Assembly (NCBI GenBank): GCA_949358305.1
Contig: OX442324.1
Coordinates: forward strand, 8,343,601 to 8,407,600
Reading direction: 5' to 3'
Source of the DNA: Strigamia acuminata
Taxonomy: Eukaryota > Arthropoda > Chilopoda > Geophilomorpha > Linotaeniidae
Length of the DNA: 64,000 bases
Under the pieces are notes generated by a model. It saw only the letters and a program-made list of their open reading frames with translations, did no database searches and was not told the DNA's origin. Both the position numbers and the translations under genes were made by a program. Positions 53,715 through 64,000 of the stretch are shown here, one piece after another. Numbering within the stretch: the stretch's first letter is position 1; each line of letters starts with the position of its first letter.

Positions 53715-56700
53715 TCAGTAGAATGTAGTGTAATCGCGTCGTGCCTGTTTGCGTAGGCGGCGTGACCGGAAACTGCCAACTTCAGGTGGTCGCGCATGCG
53801 CGTCGTTGTCGACCGCACTTGCGACGCCTGGTGACGGTTTCGGAAGTTGATTTTCCTCATTTTTCGCCGGAAGTTCATCCTCGAATAATCCTCGCAACGA
53901 TATTTGATCGTCATCGTCAATGAAACGTTCCGTAGCTGCAGAAATAGGTTTGTTTGACGAATTTACGTTGTTTTTCGCGATAATTTCCTTTCCGCTGTCT
54001 ATTTCCTTCAAATCATCAGCAAATGTAACCTTTTTAGCTGTTAAAGGCCTCATAATATCTTCTGAAAGTTCTTCTCTCATTTTGTACGGTTTCAGTCGCT
54101 CTATGTTCACAATGTCCATCTTTTTGCCTGATGAACTTCGAATTTCGTAGTCATTCGGCGCTGTTCGTCGTACGATCTCATATGGCCCAGAGAATTGTGG
54201 CAAGAGCTTTTCACTTAAACCAACCTTTCTATTTGGTGTTTTCAAATAAACTAGCTCTCCTGGATCGAATTCCACATGTACTCTGTCCAAATCAAACCTT
54301 TTCTTGCTTTTCAAACCTTGTTCTTGTATTCTTTCATTGGCAATTCTCCTTGCCTCCCTGATAAATCTGGAAGTACGCAAAGTGAATTCCTTACGAGGAA
54401 GATTTAAGTTGACATCCACGTTGAGATCTGCTTCATAACCTCGTAATAAATAATACGGAGTGTAACCTGTTGTTTCATGGACTCCAGTGTTATAAGAGAA
54501 GAGAAGAAATGGCAAAAATGCGTCCCAATCAGTATGATCTTTATTTACGTAGCTCTGCAACATCTTAGCTATTGTCGCATTAAATCTTTCCGTAAGACCG
54601 TTTGTTCTTGGATGGTATCCGGAAGTGGATTTGTGAAGGGACTTAAACAATGCAGATATTTCCTTAATCATTTCATTTCTATATTCTGTTCCCTTGTCAC
54701 TCAGAATCTCTCGTGGGCTTCCTTCTTTCAGCATGACTTCATAAACAAGGGCATTCGCTGCTTCAATAGCTGTGCTAGCTGGTGCTGCTCTAGCTATTGC
54801 AGTGCGTGATAAATAATCCGTAATAATGAAAACGTACTTGTTTCCTGTGTCAGATGTTGGGAAACTGCCTAACGTGTCTATGGCTACTCGTTCGAATGGT
54901 CGAGACACTGTCGACCACGGCTGCATCAATCCTTTTGGCGGTGTTGTCATGGTTTTTGCACTTGCACACTTCGGACATGAGAGTACGTAATTCCTTACGT
55001 CCCTATAAATCCTTGGCCAGAAGAAACGTGTTCTAATTTTCTTCCAAGTTCTACTCAGGCCTAGATGAGCGCCTGTAAGACCATCATGCATTTCTACTAA
55101 AACATCTTTTCTCAAATGCTGTGGAATATACAGTAATTCTTCCGTGTTCAAGGAATTAAATTTCTTCTTAAACAAAATATCGCCTTGAAGTACGTACTGC
55201 TGTAGCGGACGTCTTCTTTTGCGCGGAAGTTGCTCTATTGTCTGCAGTGATGTGATGAGTTCCATAATCTTCTGATCTTTACGCTGCTCTGCAGGTAAAT
55301 CGAGATTTTCGAGCAATAATGAAGGAATAATTACTTCTTCTTCACTAATGTCCTCAGGAATCCTACTTAACGCATCGGCATCTGTATGTTTCTTGCCTGA
55401 CTTATGCTGTACTTCATAATCATAGTCAACCAACTGCAGACTCCATCGTGCTAACCTACCATTTGGATTTTTTACACTCTTCAGCCATTGCAGTGCTGAA
55501 TGGTCCGTGATGATGGTAAACTTCTTTCCATACAAATAAGGGCGAAATTTCTGTATGCCAAACAATATGGCCAGACATTCTCTTTCTGTCGCGTTATAGT
55601 TCTGTTCGGCATTGCTCAATAACCTACTAGCATAACAAATCACATGCTCTTGGTTGTTAAGCTTTTGCTTCAAAATGGCTCCCAAACCGTAAGCGCTTGC
55701 ATCCGTCGATATGATGAAAGGCTATGCGAAATTAGGATGAGCCAAAACTGGCACTGTTACCAAAGCTGTTCTTAGTTGTTTAAATGCTTCTTCATGAGGC
55801 GGTCCCCAGTCGAATTTCTCGTCTTTCTTCGTAAGGTTGACCAAGGGTTTGGAAATATCAGCAAATCCTAAAATGAATTTTCTATAATATGAGCACAAAC
55901 CCAAAAATCCCCTTAACTGCTTCACATTTAATGGAATTGGAAACTTTGCTACAGACTCGAGATTTCGTGGATCTGGTGAAATGCCTTCTGAATCAATCAC
56001 ATGTCCGAGATACCGGATGGTATCCGTCCCGAACGTGCATTTACTTAGCTTTACCTTTAAATTCGCAATTCGCAGTTTTTCAAAGACTGAGTCCAGATCT
56101 TGTAAATGTTGTTCAAATGTTTTAGAAAAAATTATAAGGTCGTCAAGATAGGCTATACAGACTTTTCCAAGGAGGTTGCCCAATACTTTATTCATCAATT
56201 TTTGAAACGCTGCTGGGCTGTTACATAACCCCATTCCAAGGACATTAAATTCATAGTGTCCGGTTGAAGTGGTGAACGCTGTCTTCTCTCGGTCTTGTTC
56301 ATTTATTTCAACTTGATGGTATCCTTGGATTAAATCCATCATCGAGAAAAACTGGGCCCCTGCTAGTTGATCTAACGTGTCATCTATTCTTGGCAGTGGG
56401 TACACCATTTTCTTTGTAATTGCGTTCAACCTTCTCCAATCAACACAAAACCTCCATTTACCGTCTCTTTTCTTGATGAGTAAAACTGGCGCGCTCCAGG
56501 GACTTTCTGATTCCCTTATGACTCCTTGTTCTAACAATTTTCTGGTTTCCTCAGCTTCTACTTCTTTTTCTGCAATTGAACGTCTGTACGGCTGCAAGTG
56601 AATAGGTTCATGATCACCTGTATCAATTTTATGACTAAAGTTGGTTACTCTTCCTAAATCTTTATCTCTCATGGCAAATCTGTCCTGATTTTTCTGAAGT

Positions 56701-57629
56701 AACTGCTTCATTTGTTGCTGTTGGTTCTTGGTCATCTTACCTTCGGCTATTGCGGAGTCAAAATCAAAGCAATTTGCTTGTTTTTCATTCGACAACTCAA
56801 CAACCTTAGAACTCGGGGAGTTAGAGTCAAAACAATTTGCTTGTTTTTCATCCATCAACCCAATATCAATAATATAATGTGCCTTACCAATCGCAGACTT
56901 CTCTTGCAGAAAAATGGACTTAGATGTTGGATTCGCCACTCGTATTACGCCTTTGCCGTTCTCAAACTTTGTTAACGTCTTACAACACATAATACCAAAC
57001 CTATCAATTACATTTCCTAAAGGTTCCAAAAACATTTCTTTCGTTAAAGCTGTGCTTAGGTTAACTGGAACTGCACATTCATGCATTGGTGGAATTGCTA
57101 TGCCTTTTGTCACTCTTGCTACGTAATTCTGGTCCACATACGTCTTATTCATCGGGAAAACTGCTTCTAATCCACTTTTTCGGCCCACAAAGATTTTTTG
57201 TAAATCGTAATCAACAACACACCTCGCAAAAGTCATAAATGGATCCCCCAATAAAAGTTGGTAATTAAAACTTCTAACTATCAATACTTCTACTGAATAC
57301 TGCAATTGTCCTATTTGAATGTTCAAATTTGTTTTACCCACTGGAGTTATTAAATCAGTTCCTATTCCTCGTAATCTAACGTTAGGTGTAGGTTGATAAT
57401 CCAACTGTAATATTTCTGCTAACTCTTCACTCAAAATGTTCTTCTTAGCTCCAGTGTCCATGACTGCCTTTATTTCCAAATTCTTTACAATTACCGGGAT
57501 TTCCAACAATGATTCCGAAATTTTTATATCAATTATTGTAATGTTGTCCTTTTTCCATCTTTTCTTCTTTTTCTTCTTACTTCTATTCGGATGGTGACAA
57601 TCTCTCTGTGGCCGACTTCTCAGTTTTCC
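53715..57629 (-). pseudogene. pol: Gypsy C pol polyprotein, one nonsense codon
   Basis: 1305 codons in the -1 frame from the slippery site to TAA after RRDYTTFY, interrupted only by TAG at 55722-55724 in RNase H, where A and B have Glu (HPNF-E/A-EPF). Order: basic Cys/His tract (RPQRDCHHPN), protease VMDTGAKKNIL, RT with YLDD near 56140 (YIDD in A and B), RNase H (ASAYGLG side of the stop), integrase HHCC (EMHDGLTGAH, CPKC), DD35E core (AIDTLG, LSDKG, LTERF, 35 residues between the last two), GPYEIVRR-type C-terminal domain, and an acidic tail. No chromodomain seen. Confidence 0.93.
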
Positions 57630-58978
57630 GTCTGTTGTTGGGTGTTGACTGTAGTGCTAGGACCTTCTCTTCTACGTCTTCTTGGTCTTCCAGCAGTACC
57701 ACCTCTATCCTGTTGGTACCTTGGTGGATTATAAAACTCGCAAGTAAAGTGATGATAGCATCCACAAGATCGAGTATTATTATTATTACTATTATTGTTA
57801 TTGTTAGTATTGTAATTTTGACTACCACCTCTATTAGTACTACCTCTTTGAAAATTCTTATACTGAAAATTCTGACCTCCTCGCTTCATTGGTGTATACC
57901 ACTGGCTTCCTATCAAGATGGGTTCTTCTGACGTCGGTTCCACCGTCTCAAGAGCTAATAACCGTTGCCTTAACATTGCATTTTCAGCTAAAAGCTCGGC
58001 GTGGGTTAATGAGGTTTCCACAGTTCCACTCAGTTTACCTGATGTCGCTGGAGTTACCTTTTCATCCACTACCTTTCTGAACAGTGAGAGCAGTAAATCC
58101 GCTGGATCCTTAACCTTATGGGTCTCGTACAACTTCACCCTCTGTTCCATCTCTGCCAGTGTGGATGGGAATACTGTAATTATCATCTTCTTCATATCGG
58201 GTTTCATACCTTGATAAACATAATTAATCTTTTGATGTTCAGTGAGCTCCGGCCTTACAAAAGCACACTCAGCCAAAACTTTTTTCATATAGGCATCTGC
58301 TGTTCCTTCTGTATGCGACATAAAATGAAGAGTATTTAAAACATTTTCCTGGCCTCTACGAAATTTATCTTCTAGTTGTGGTTTCCACTCTGTCCAAGTC
58401 CATGTTGGATTTTTCTTGAGCAATTCCACATACCAAGCCAGACCATCAGTTTTTAACGCTAATGGCAATTGTTTAACTCTCTCATCATCTGTGCCTATTG
58501 TTGCTTCGTAAGCCACGAGCCACTGATCAATATTCCCTTTTTCCGTATCAAAACAAACGACAGGTCGCTTTTGTATCATCAAACTCTTAAATAAATCAGT
58601 TAGTACTGCCGTTGGGTCCGCCATCTTGGATACTATTCCTTTTGATGTGGATCCTTGTGTATTAGTTTTTAATAAAGGTGTTTGTATAGTCTTTATTGAT
58701 GTTAGTAATTCAAAAATTGATTTTAACTCTTTTGGTCTTGTTAATTTCAAAGGTGAGGACAAATCAAGTTCTTGTTGCGATAATGAATCTTGAAATTGAT
58801 CTTCCTCCTTTATTTCAACAACTGGATCTTCCTCCTTTACTTCCGATCCCGAATGTGATTTTGATTTCTTCCTAGTTTTGGTTATATTAGGGTTATCCAC
58901 TAACCTTTGTAATTCTTGTTTCTGTAAGTCTAGTAAATTGTCCGTTTGTGTCTGTGTAAGCTTCACTGGTTTATCCAC
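57620..58978 (-). CDS. gag: Gypsy C gag
   Basis: 452 open codons. The first ATG is at 58624 (codon 119) in AAGATGGCG, a good start context; this gives a Gag of 334 residues. The frame above it is conserved with Gypsy A and starts at a GTG. Capsid-like core: DTEKGNIDQWLVAYEATIGT, KTDGLAWYVELLKKNPTW, ECAFVRPELTEHQKINYVYQ. The C-terminus has an Asn run and the cluster SCGCYHHFTCEF, then Arg-rich residues. Ends TEN-stop directly at the frameshift site. Confidence 0.92.
   Translation of the reverse strand: MDKPVKLTQTQTDNLLDLQKQELQRLVDNPNITKTRKKSKSHSGSEVKEEDPVVEIKEEDQFQDSLSQQELDLSSPLKLTRPKELKSIFELLTSIKTIQTPLLKTNTQGSTSKGIVSKMADPTAVLTDLFKSLMIQKRPVVCFDTEKGNIDQWLVAYEATIGTDDERVKQLPLALKTDGLAWYVELLKKNPTWTWTEWKPQLEDKFRRGQENVLNTLHFMSHTEGTADAYMKKVLAECAFVRPELTEHQKINYVYQGMKPDMKKMIITVFPSTLAEMEQRVKLYETHKVKDPADLLLSLFRKVVDEKVTPATSGKLSGTVETSLTHAELLAENAMLRQRLLALETVEPTSEEPILIGSQWYTPMKRGGQNFQYKNFQRGSTNRGGSQNYNTNNNNNSNNNNTRSCGCYHHFTCEFYNPPRYQQDRGGTAGRPRRRRREGPSTTVNTQQQTEN
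57623..57629 (-). promoter_or_regulatory. Putative -1 frameshift site GGAAAAC
   Basis: Gag-frame reading G GAA AAC then TGA (57620-57622); one base back gives GGA AAA CTG and the pol frame. The P-site half is not homopolymeric, so it is weaker than GGGAAAC of Gypsy A, but position, A-site codon AAC and adjacent stop are conserved. Confidence 0.6.
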
Positions 58979-59718
58979 TATTAAGCCTTGAAATGCACTA
59001 TAATTTTTATTTTCACTACTCTATAATGCACCTCCACACATTCACTACAACCAAAATTCACCAATCACTTATTCTGAAATAAATCTTTATGCAATTAATC
59101 ATTGAAATCAACATAAACCTCAACATATATAAAAAAAAACACATTGCCTATAATGTAATCGTTATCAATCAATGTTTTATCATTAAATAAACACTCAATA
59201 TTCAAAATCCTTATTCTAAAAAATATTCTCATTTTTATGTTTCACAATTATCAACAATTCTGGAAAATAAACAATTATTATTATTAGTCAACAACAGAAT
59301 CTATATAAATTATCACTAATTTGTCAATTTCCTGTAAAAAAAAATTAAATTTATTAAACTTTATTAAGTATATTATTATCAAAATAAATTTTCCTGCAAA
59401 ATTCAATATTCAACAATATTAAACAACTTTAATAATTAAATCCAAAATATTATCTAATTCAATGCAACTCAATTAAATATTCAATCACTATACTGTCTTC
59501 AAACTCTGAGTCACTCTATGATTCACTCTTATTTCTATCTAATATGCAAATTAATCTGCACTCCTTCTAAATTTTATAAGAATTCTTATTTTTAACTGAG
59601 TTTTTACGGGGTTTTTTAGCTCTAACTTCTCAATTTTAGCACAAAACTGGCTGATTTTACTGTAAATTTTTACTTTTTACTACTTTTTATCAACCAATTA
59701 GTGGGTCTCAAAAGAAAA

Positions 59719-59733
59719 CCGCAACCTCCACCA
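59719..59733 (-). promoter_or_regulatory. Gypsy C primer-binding site
   Basis: TGGTGGAGGTTGCGG three bases after the 5' LTR, similar to the site of Gypsy A. The leader (58979-59718) is very AT-rich without ORFs. Confidence 0.65.
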
Positions 59734-59736
59734 CTT

Positions 59737-60249
59737 TGTTACGTGGCCAAATGGCCAATAGTGACCACGTAACTTATTACTTATTTACTAAGAATCCTTT
59801 AGCTTCACTAATACTAGCTGAGCTAAAGAGTGACTTAATTAGCTAAGAGTGAAATGAAACAAAGCCAGAGTTTAAGATTGAAAACAATACAGTGTCTTTA
59901 TTCTTTAAATCAAAACACTTAAATCATAAATACAAAATGTAAAACTAAATCTAAACTTAAACCTAATAAATACTCTAAGATATGATTAACACTTTGATTC
60001 AATTTGGAGGGAAACAATCACACCACGCCATTTGCTGGCTGGTGCTAACTGTTTAGAAGCCCGGGATGGACTGAGCTCTAAGAGCCAAAGTGGCTCTTTT
60101 ATACTAGAGTCACCCCCTGAGTTAATCCAGATTGACCAGCCCGTGATGTCACCATCACGTACGCTGGCTAGTGATAGATTTTGACAACTTCTTTAATTCT
60201 ATCGCTGGTTTGAGCTGGTCGGCAGACGACGCAACTCAACCGCGTGACA
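59737..60249 (-). repeat. Gypsy C 5' LTR
   Basis: 513 bp; I found no difference from 51212-51724. Followed by the ATAT duplication. Confidence 0.95.
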
Positions 60250-60253
60250 ATAT

Positions 60254-61140
60254 GCGAAGAGTCCTTCACATTAATCGGAATATTCGGCAGAATATTCCAT
60301 GTTTCAAATGAATAAAAGTAAAGTGATTAATGGAATATAACAAATGAATTGTTATATAAATATTAATTGGGCGGGGACCGTCACGACAATTGAGAGAACG
60401 TCGCGGGAGTTGTTGAGACTCCATCCGCCAGCATGCCTTACGACGACAAGATCTCGTGATCAGGCGCCGAGTATTTAATTGTGTGCTTTAAATCGCTATC
60501 GGTGGTACCAACCACCAGGTAAACATTTCTATGGACTTACCGGTGTAAAAGATATTGCCAATACAGGATTACCAATGCCCGAGTAATTTGTTTAGCACAG
60601 TGTTCTTCAACTCCTGTTCACGGGTTACTAACCCGGAGGGTACAATGGGGCGGGGACCGTCACGACGGTTGAGAGAACCATCGCGGGAGGATTTGACTCC
60701 TCCATCCGCCAGCATGCCTTACGATGGCGGGATCCAATGATCGAGCACCGGGTAAAATATTACTTGGCCACTGCCGTTGGATTACCATTATCCAGGTAGT
60801 TATTTTATCGCAACATCTGAAGATATTACTCACGGGCTACCAACCCGGCGTGTTACCTGTGCATTAGGCCTTTACCGACTTTTAACGAGCGGAAGGACCA
60901 ATCGAGAAAAGACGGGAACCTGCGAGGGCTGTTTACAACAGCCATCCTGCAGCGGACTGAGGCCAGTTAGCTGAGGGACCTACTTTCATTTAGCAAGGTC
61001 GTACTGTATACGACCGTTATATTAAGTCACCGTACGAAGTCTAACTGTCCCGTAGAACAGCAAGCTAACATTACGGGACCATTTCATGCGAACGCATGTC
61101 TATTACCGGGTTGGTCTTCCCGAAATAGCCCTACAACAGC
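60254..61140. other. Hairpin-rich segment with ~280-bp tandem repeat (structured RNA candidate)
   Basis: Two copies start at GGGCGGGGACCGTCACGAC (60368 and 60652) and contain CCATCCGCCAGCATGCCTTA; a third, more diverged, part is at about 60885-60965. Equivalent hairpins keep pairing with different sequence: GGAGT/ACTCC, GGAGGA/TCCTCC and GGCTGTT/AACAGCC; GGTGGT/ACCACC and TGGAT/ATCCA. Further perfect stems are GGTCGTA/TACGACC (60997), GTCCCGTA/TACGGGAC (61047) and CATGC/GCATG (61086). No protein frame of note. Identity unknown. Confidence 0.6.
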
Positions 61141-61574
61141 AATAACAATATAGTAATGAATACCAACTGTGAAGAGCTGAGGTGGCCTGATGTGTCGATA
61201 GAGAAAGTGAGATCAAACGATAACAACAATTCAACTACAGACAGTATACGAGTTCAGTTATCAAACCAGGGGGGTGAGAGGTTGAGAAACTGGAGCTTAT
61301 ATAGTGCTGTAGAACGACTAGATTGGCAACAGCCAATCCGTGTACGAATCGGTGGATTCGTGGGTCACTAGTCCGGACCTACTATATGACTATGTCCAGA
61401 TGGGCCCAGTTGGGGTCCGGAAGGGTCCAGTTGGTCCCCTTCGACAGGTAAGTAACGTGGATATTGATTCGATAGAATCAAACATTGTCAAGTAAATAAT
61501 ACTTGGTTTATATCGAATAAAATAGTTATATTTTATTCACCGTGTCTAAATATTATTTATCACACTTTTTAGTT
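61141..61574. other. Unidentified segment, possibly LTR-like
   Basis: Contains GCTTATATAGTGCTG (TATA-like), a duplicated GGGTCCAGTTGG block and an AT-rich end with ACACTTTTTAG. 61156-61371 is open on the + strand (71 codons) but resembles nothing known to me. Confidence 0.3.
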
Positions 61575-63190
61575 TTATCGAATTTGAATTACGCGCGTTT
61601 GGTAAACAGCGCCATCTATTGTGAACATTGATAAATACGGATTTGTAATCATCACACACTGAGTGTACACGTGATCAAGCCAGTACAGCTCCTTGACACA
61701 CTCAACAAGGGCGATGAATTCCGCTTCCATTGTTGAGCATGCCACGGTGGACTGTTTGCGGCAAGACCAGCCGATTGGCACATTTCCAACGTAAGTGATG
61801 TAACCACCAAAACTCAATAATGTTTCAGGATCGCTTGCCCACGATGCATCGGTAAATGCCAATAGCTGTGATGATGTGCAGCCAGACAATTCAATGCACA
61901 AATCCGCAGTGTTGGCCACATATTGTAAAACTTGGAGTAAAGCACGGATGTGGGTCTTGTTGTAGCACGTGTTGAACTGTGCAAGTGCGATCACTGAATA
62001 GAGAATGTCAGGACGTGTCCTGGAGGCGAGAAACAACAATGACCCAATCAGGGATCGGTAGGGAAAGTCCGCCAAATTTTCTGTTGATCCTCTCACAAGT
62101 GTTGTGCCTGGTGTGACGGGGACCTTGACACGGCTGTTAGTCGTCGTTCCAAATTTCTTAATTGTCTTGTCAATATACGCTCGTTGGGTGATAAACGTGC
62201 GTCCAGCGTCGCGGATGAACTCGACGCCCAATAACTTAGTGATAGGACCAAGATTCACGATTTGGAACTTTGAACTAGTGAGGTTGATTAATTGGTCAAG
62301 GATACTGTCGTACGCGTAGAAAAGAACGATATCGTCCACGTAGATCAACATTACGGCGGAATTTCCAAAGGTATAGACACAATTGCATGCCGGCATTTTC
62401 TTAAATCCAAGGTCTTGCAGGGCTTCATCCAATTTTTCAAACCATTGCCTCCTTGATTGGTGGAGTCCGTAGAGTGACTTTACAAGTAACCATACATTGT
62501 TGGGGTTGGAGCATGTGGCACCTGCAGGGATCCTCATGTAAACTTTGTGCTTTAACTCACCATACAGGTACGCACATTTGACGTCGAGATGGGCGTCCTT
62601 CCAACCACGCATCACAACCAGGAGACAGAAAAATAGGCGAATTAACACAAAATTCACCACTGGGCTGAACACTTCGTCATAGTCCACGCCCAGGGTTTGA
62701 CGAAAACCTTGCGCAACTAGGCGGGCCCTGTATCATGTGATGGTGCCGGCTGCATCTGTCTTTAACTTAAAGATCCACTTGCAGCCCAAGATGGTGGTGT
62801 CTGGAGGTCTGGGAACCTCAACATAAACTTCTCTCTCTTTAAAAGTTCCCAATTCTTCATTGATGGCTTCACGCCATTTTGGAACATCTGTGAATTTGGG
62901 TATTCCGGCATAGGAAGCCGGTTCCGTTCGGCAAAGATGGGCTGCATGATGAGGTCCTGGGATAATTGGCAATTGCGGAACGTGAAAAGTTTAGGCTCGT
63001 AATCTATGTTGTTGAGCATGCAATATTCTTTAATGTCTTTCGAGGATCTGAGTCTGATTCCAGGCATTGGGAAATAGTAAACGTCAGTCGCAATCTTCCC
63101 GAGTATTTGATCTTTTCTTAGATGTTCTTCGCGTCTCCAGTTACTACATTCTGACTTCCCGCCGACGAGTCGCCACATAAGTGCTGTATG
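61575..63190 (-). pseudogene. Copia pol fragment: RT and RNase H
   Basis: Minus strand: KWREAINEELGTFKEREVYV and TTILGCKWIFKLKTDAAGT near 62760-62890, a TGA at about 62733, then DYDEVFSPVVNFVLIRLFFC, HLDVKCAYLYGELKHKVYM, LYGLHQSRRQW, YVDDIVLFY, SLIGSLLFLASRTRPDILY, FTDASWASDPETLLSFGG and STMEAEFIALVECVKEL. The last motifs of RNase H are replaced by unrelated sequence after VYTQCVM. Near 62970 the frame shifts. The upstream end is cut at ~63215 by the next Copia. Confidence 0.9.
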
Positions 63191-63215
63191 ACGTTCAGTC
63201 GCAGCTGGAACTTCA

Positions 63216-63539
63216 TGTTGAGATATCGTGTGTATTTATCACCTATAATGTGCATATGTTTATACTTGTATAGTATTATCATGTTATCGCATTATGTATC
63301 AATGTATTACCTTTTGTGCTTGGCAGTGAAGATAATCACAGCCTTTGTTTACATGTAACTTGTATATGTTGTCTACAGGTGGCTCTGGTGATGTCACAAG
63401 TCACATGGTGTATGAATAAACACTCACTTGATGTTTTGTTACTCACCTGTAAAGATGGACTCCAATTCTTTATCCACCTGATGTTTTTCCAAACCACTGT
63501 TTTTACAAGTCACTACAAACTCTATATGATTATTCAACA
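63216..63539 (+). repeat. Copia 5' LTR
   Basis: Shares ATGTTTTTCCAAACCACTGT and AATAAACACTCACTTGATG-type blocks with the LTR at 37648. Ends TATTCAACA. Confidence 0.9.
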
Positions 63540-63551
63540 AGGTTATGGGCC
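63540..63551 (+). promoter_or_regulatory. Copia primer-binding site
   Basis: AGGTTATGGGCC directly after the LTR, the same half-tRNA-Met(i) type site as at 37934. Confidence 0.85.
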
Positions 63552-64000
63552 GCAAACAACGTAGGAAAAACGTGCAGAGTGACTGAAAAACAATCCAAGT
63601 CAACTAGAGGTGAAAAAGAAGGCGTTTCCCTCTAATTATTCAAAATGGCGGCGCCCATGAGGAATGGAAGCAACCTGTGTCTCAGCCAAGCATCCACGGT
63701 TTAACAAGCGATTATTGGCCATCAAGTGACGCAGGAACACCAAATGGGTTCGAACATTATTAAACTTATGATTAATAACTCTGTTTTTGCAATTTTCGGA
63801 CGATTTTCCGAATATCGCGAGGCGCGATACGTAACGTCGACGTGGCGTTAATTTTCGTCGAGAAGGCGATTCAACAAGACGTACGTGAGGACGGCGACGC
63901 TCGTCAACCACACGGGAAGTGTGAACGAGCCGGAAACGAAGAGGAATTGCCAAAAACAAGGGAACTTTTGATGAACGAATTTTTCGAGGCGAAAAAGACG
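63552..64000 (+). other. Copia leader
   Basis: Includes TTCAAAATGGCGGCGCCCAT, identical to the leader at 38040, then CGCGATACGTAACGTCGACG and a CAACCACACGGGAAGTGTGA block also matched there. No gag codons recognised before the window ends. Confidence 0.7.

Larger units (their letters stand above)
51212..60249 (-). mobile_element. Gypsy C: complete Ty3/Gypsy element with a third ORF (9038 bp)
   Basis: 513-bp LTRs (51212-51724 and 59737-60249) that I read as identical, flanked by ATAT (51208-51211, 60250-60253). Order on the minus strand: LTR, primer site, gag (57620-58978), pol (53715-57629, -1 frame), a ~380-bp spacer, an ORF for a Ulp1-like cysteine protease (52070-53335), a purine tract, LTR. 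Identical LTRs mean very recent insertion. One nonsense codon (55722-55724) disables pol. It inserted into the hairpin-rich segment. Confidence 0.95.
63216..64000 (+). mobile_element. Copia element, 5' LTR and leader (runs off the window)
   Basis: 324-bp LTR (63216-63539) with inverted ends TGTTGA/TCAACA, primer site 63540-63551, and a leader related to that at 37946-38692. It appears to have inserted into the Copia pol at 61575-63190. Gag is not reached. Confidence 0.88.

Noticed and set aside
60555-61371. Short + strand frames (60-71 codons) in the hairpin-rich segment
   Set aside because: Not shared between the tandem copies in the same frame; the pairing pattern explains the conservation better.
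34900-64000. Further Mon2 exons
   Set aside because: I looked for the segment expected after QNK and saw no matching frame with splice sites up to the window end.

Overview
This is AT-rich nuclear DNA from an animal, most probably an arthropod. The only host gene I can recognise is a Mon2 homologue (endosome-to-Golgi trafficking regulator) on the + strand. Seven internal exons are visible: 6903-7084, 16809-16890, 16960-17144, 18770-18900, 18958-19305, 19361-19462 and 34787-34897. Splice sites and phases fit together from exon to exon. The introns are swollen by transposons (about 9.7 kb and 15.3 kb, then at least 29 kb without another exon).

Layout. 1-6350: a palindromic repeat holding a dead Gypsy gag, a Gypsy integrase scrap and a broken Copia element. 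7276-16756: foldback/MITE elements and two dead Tc1-like transposons with nested MITEs. 16809-19462: the Mon2 exon cluster. 19500-21290: a CpG-rich patch and MITE/LTR fragments. 21293-27790: Gypsy A, complete and young. 27795-32425: Gypsy B, 5'-truncated, sharing an ATAT target with A. 33429-34440: an LTR fragment, a minisatellite and a hairpin. 35025-37595: a palindromic element carrying a non-LTR retrotransposon and a foldback MITE. 37648-43256: a full-length Copia with target duplication. 43866-50850: remains of several Copia elements. 50870-61140: a hairpin-rich unidentified segment split by Gypsy C (51212-60249). 61575-63190: a dead Copia. From 63216: the start of another Copia that runs off the window.

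The most interesting item is in Gypsy C. Behind gag and pol, in the position where env sits in errantiviruses, it carries an intact 421-codon ORF (52070-53335, minus). Its C-terminal half shows the His-Asp-Gln-Cys arrangement of Ulp1/adenain-type (clan CE) cysteine proteases. Gypsy B keeps the last ~40 codons of a diverged homologue at the same place, so the gene belongs to the lineage. Gypsy A lost it together with the pol tail, yet its LTRs differ at only three sites, so it moved recently without the gene. Gag and pol of A and C are arranged for -1 ribosomal frameshifting directly at the gag stop. All Gypsy insertions whose flanks can be read abut ATAT. A pyrimidine tract and AG just before the protease ORF suggest expression from a spliced mRNA.

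A second unexplained item is the segment interrupted by Gypsy C. It contains many perfect hairpins and an imperfect ~280-bp tandem repeat in which stems differ in sequence but keep pairing, which suggests selected RNA structure. All family assignments here come from reading motifs, without database searches.
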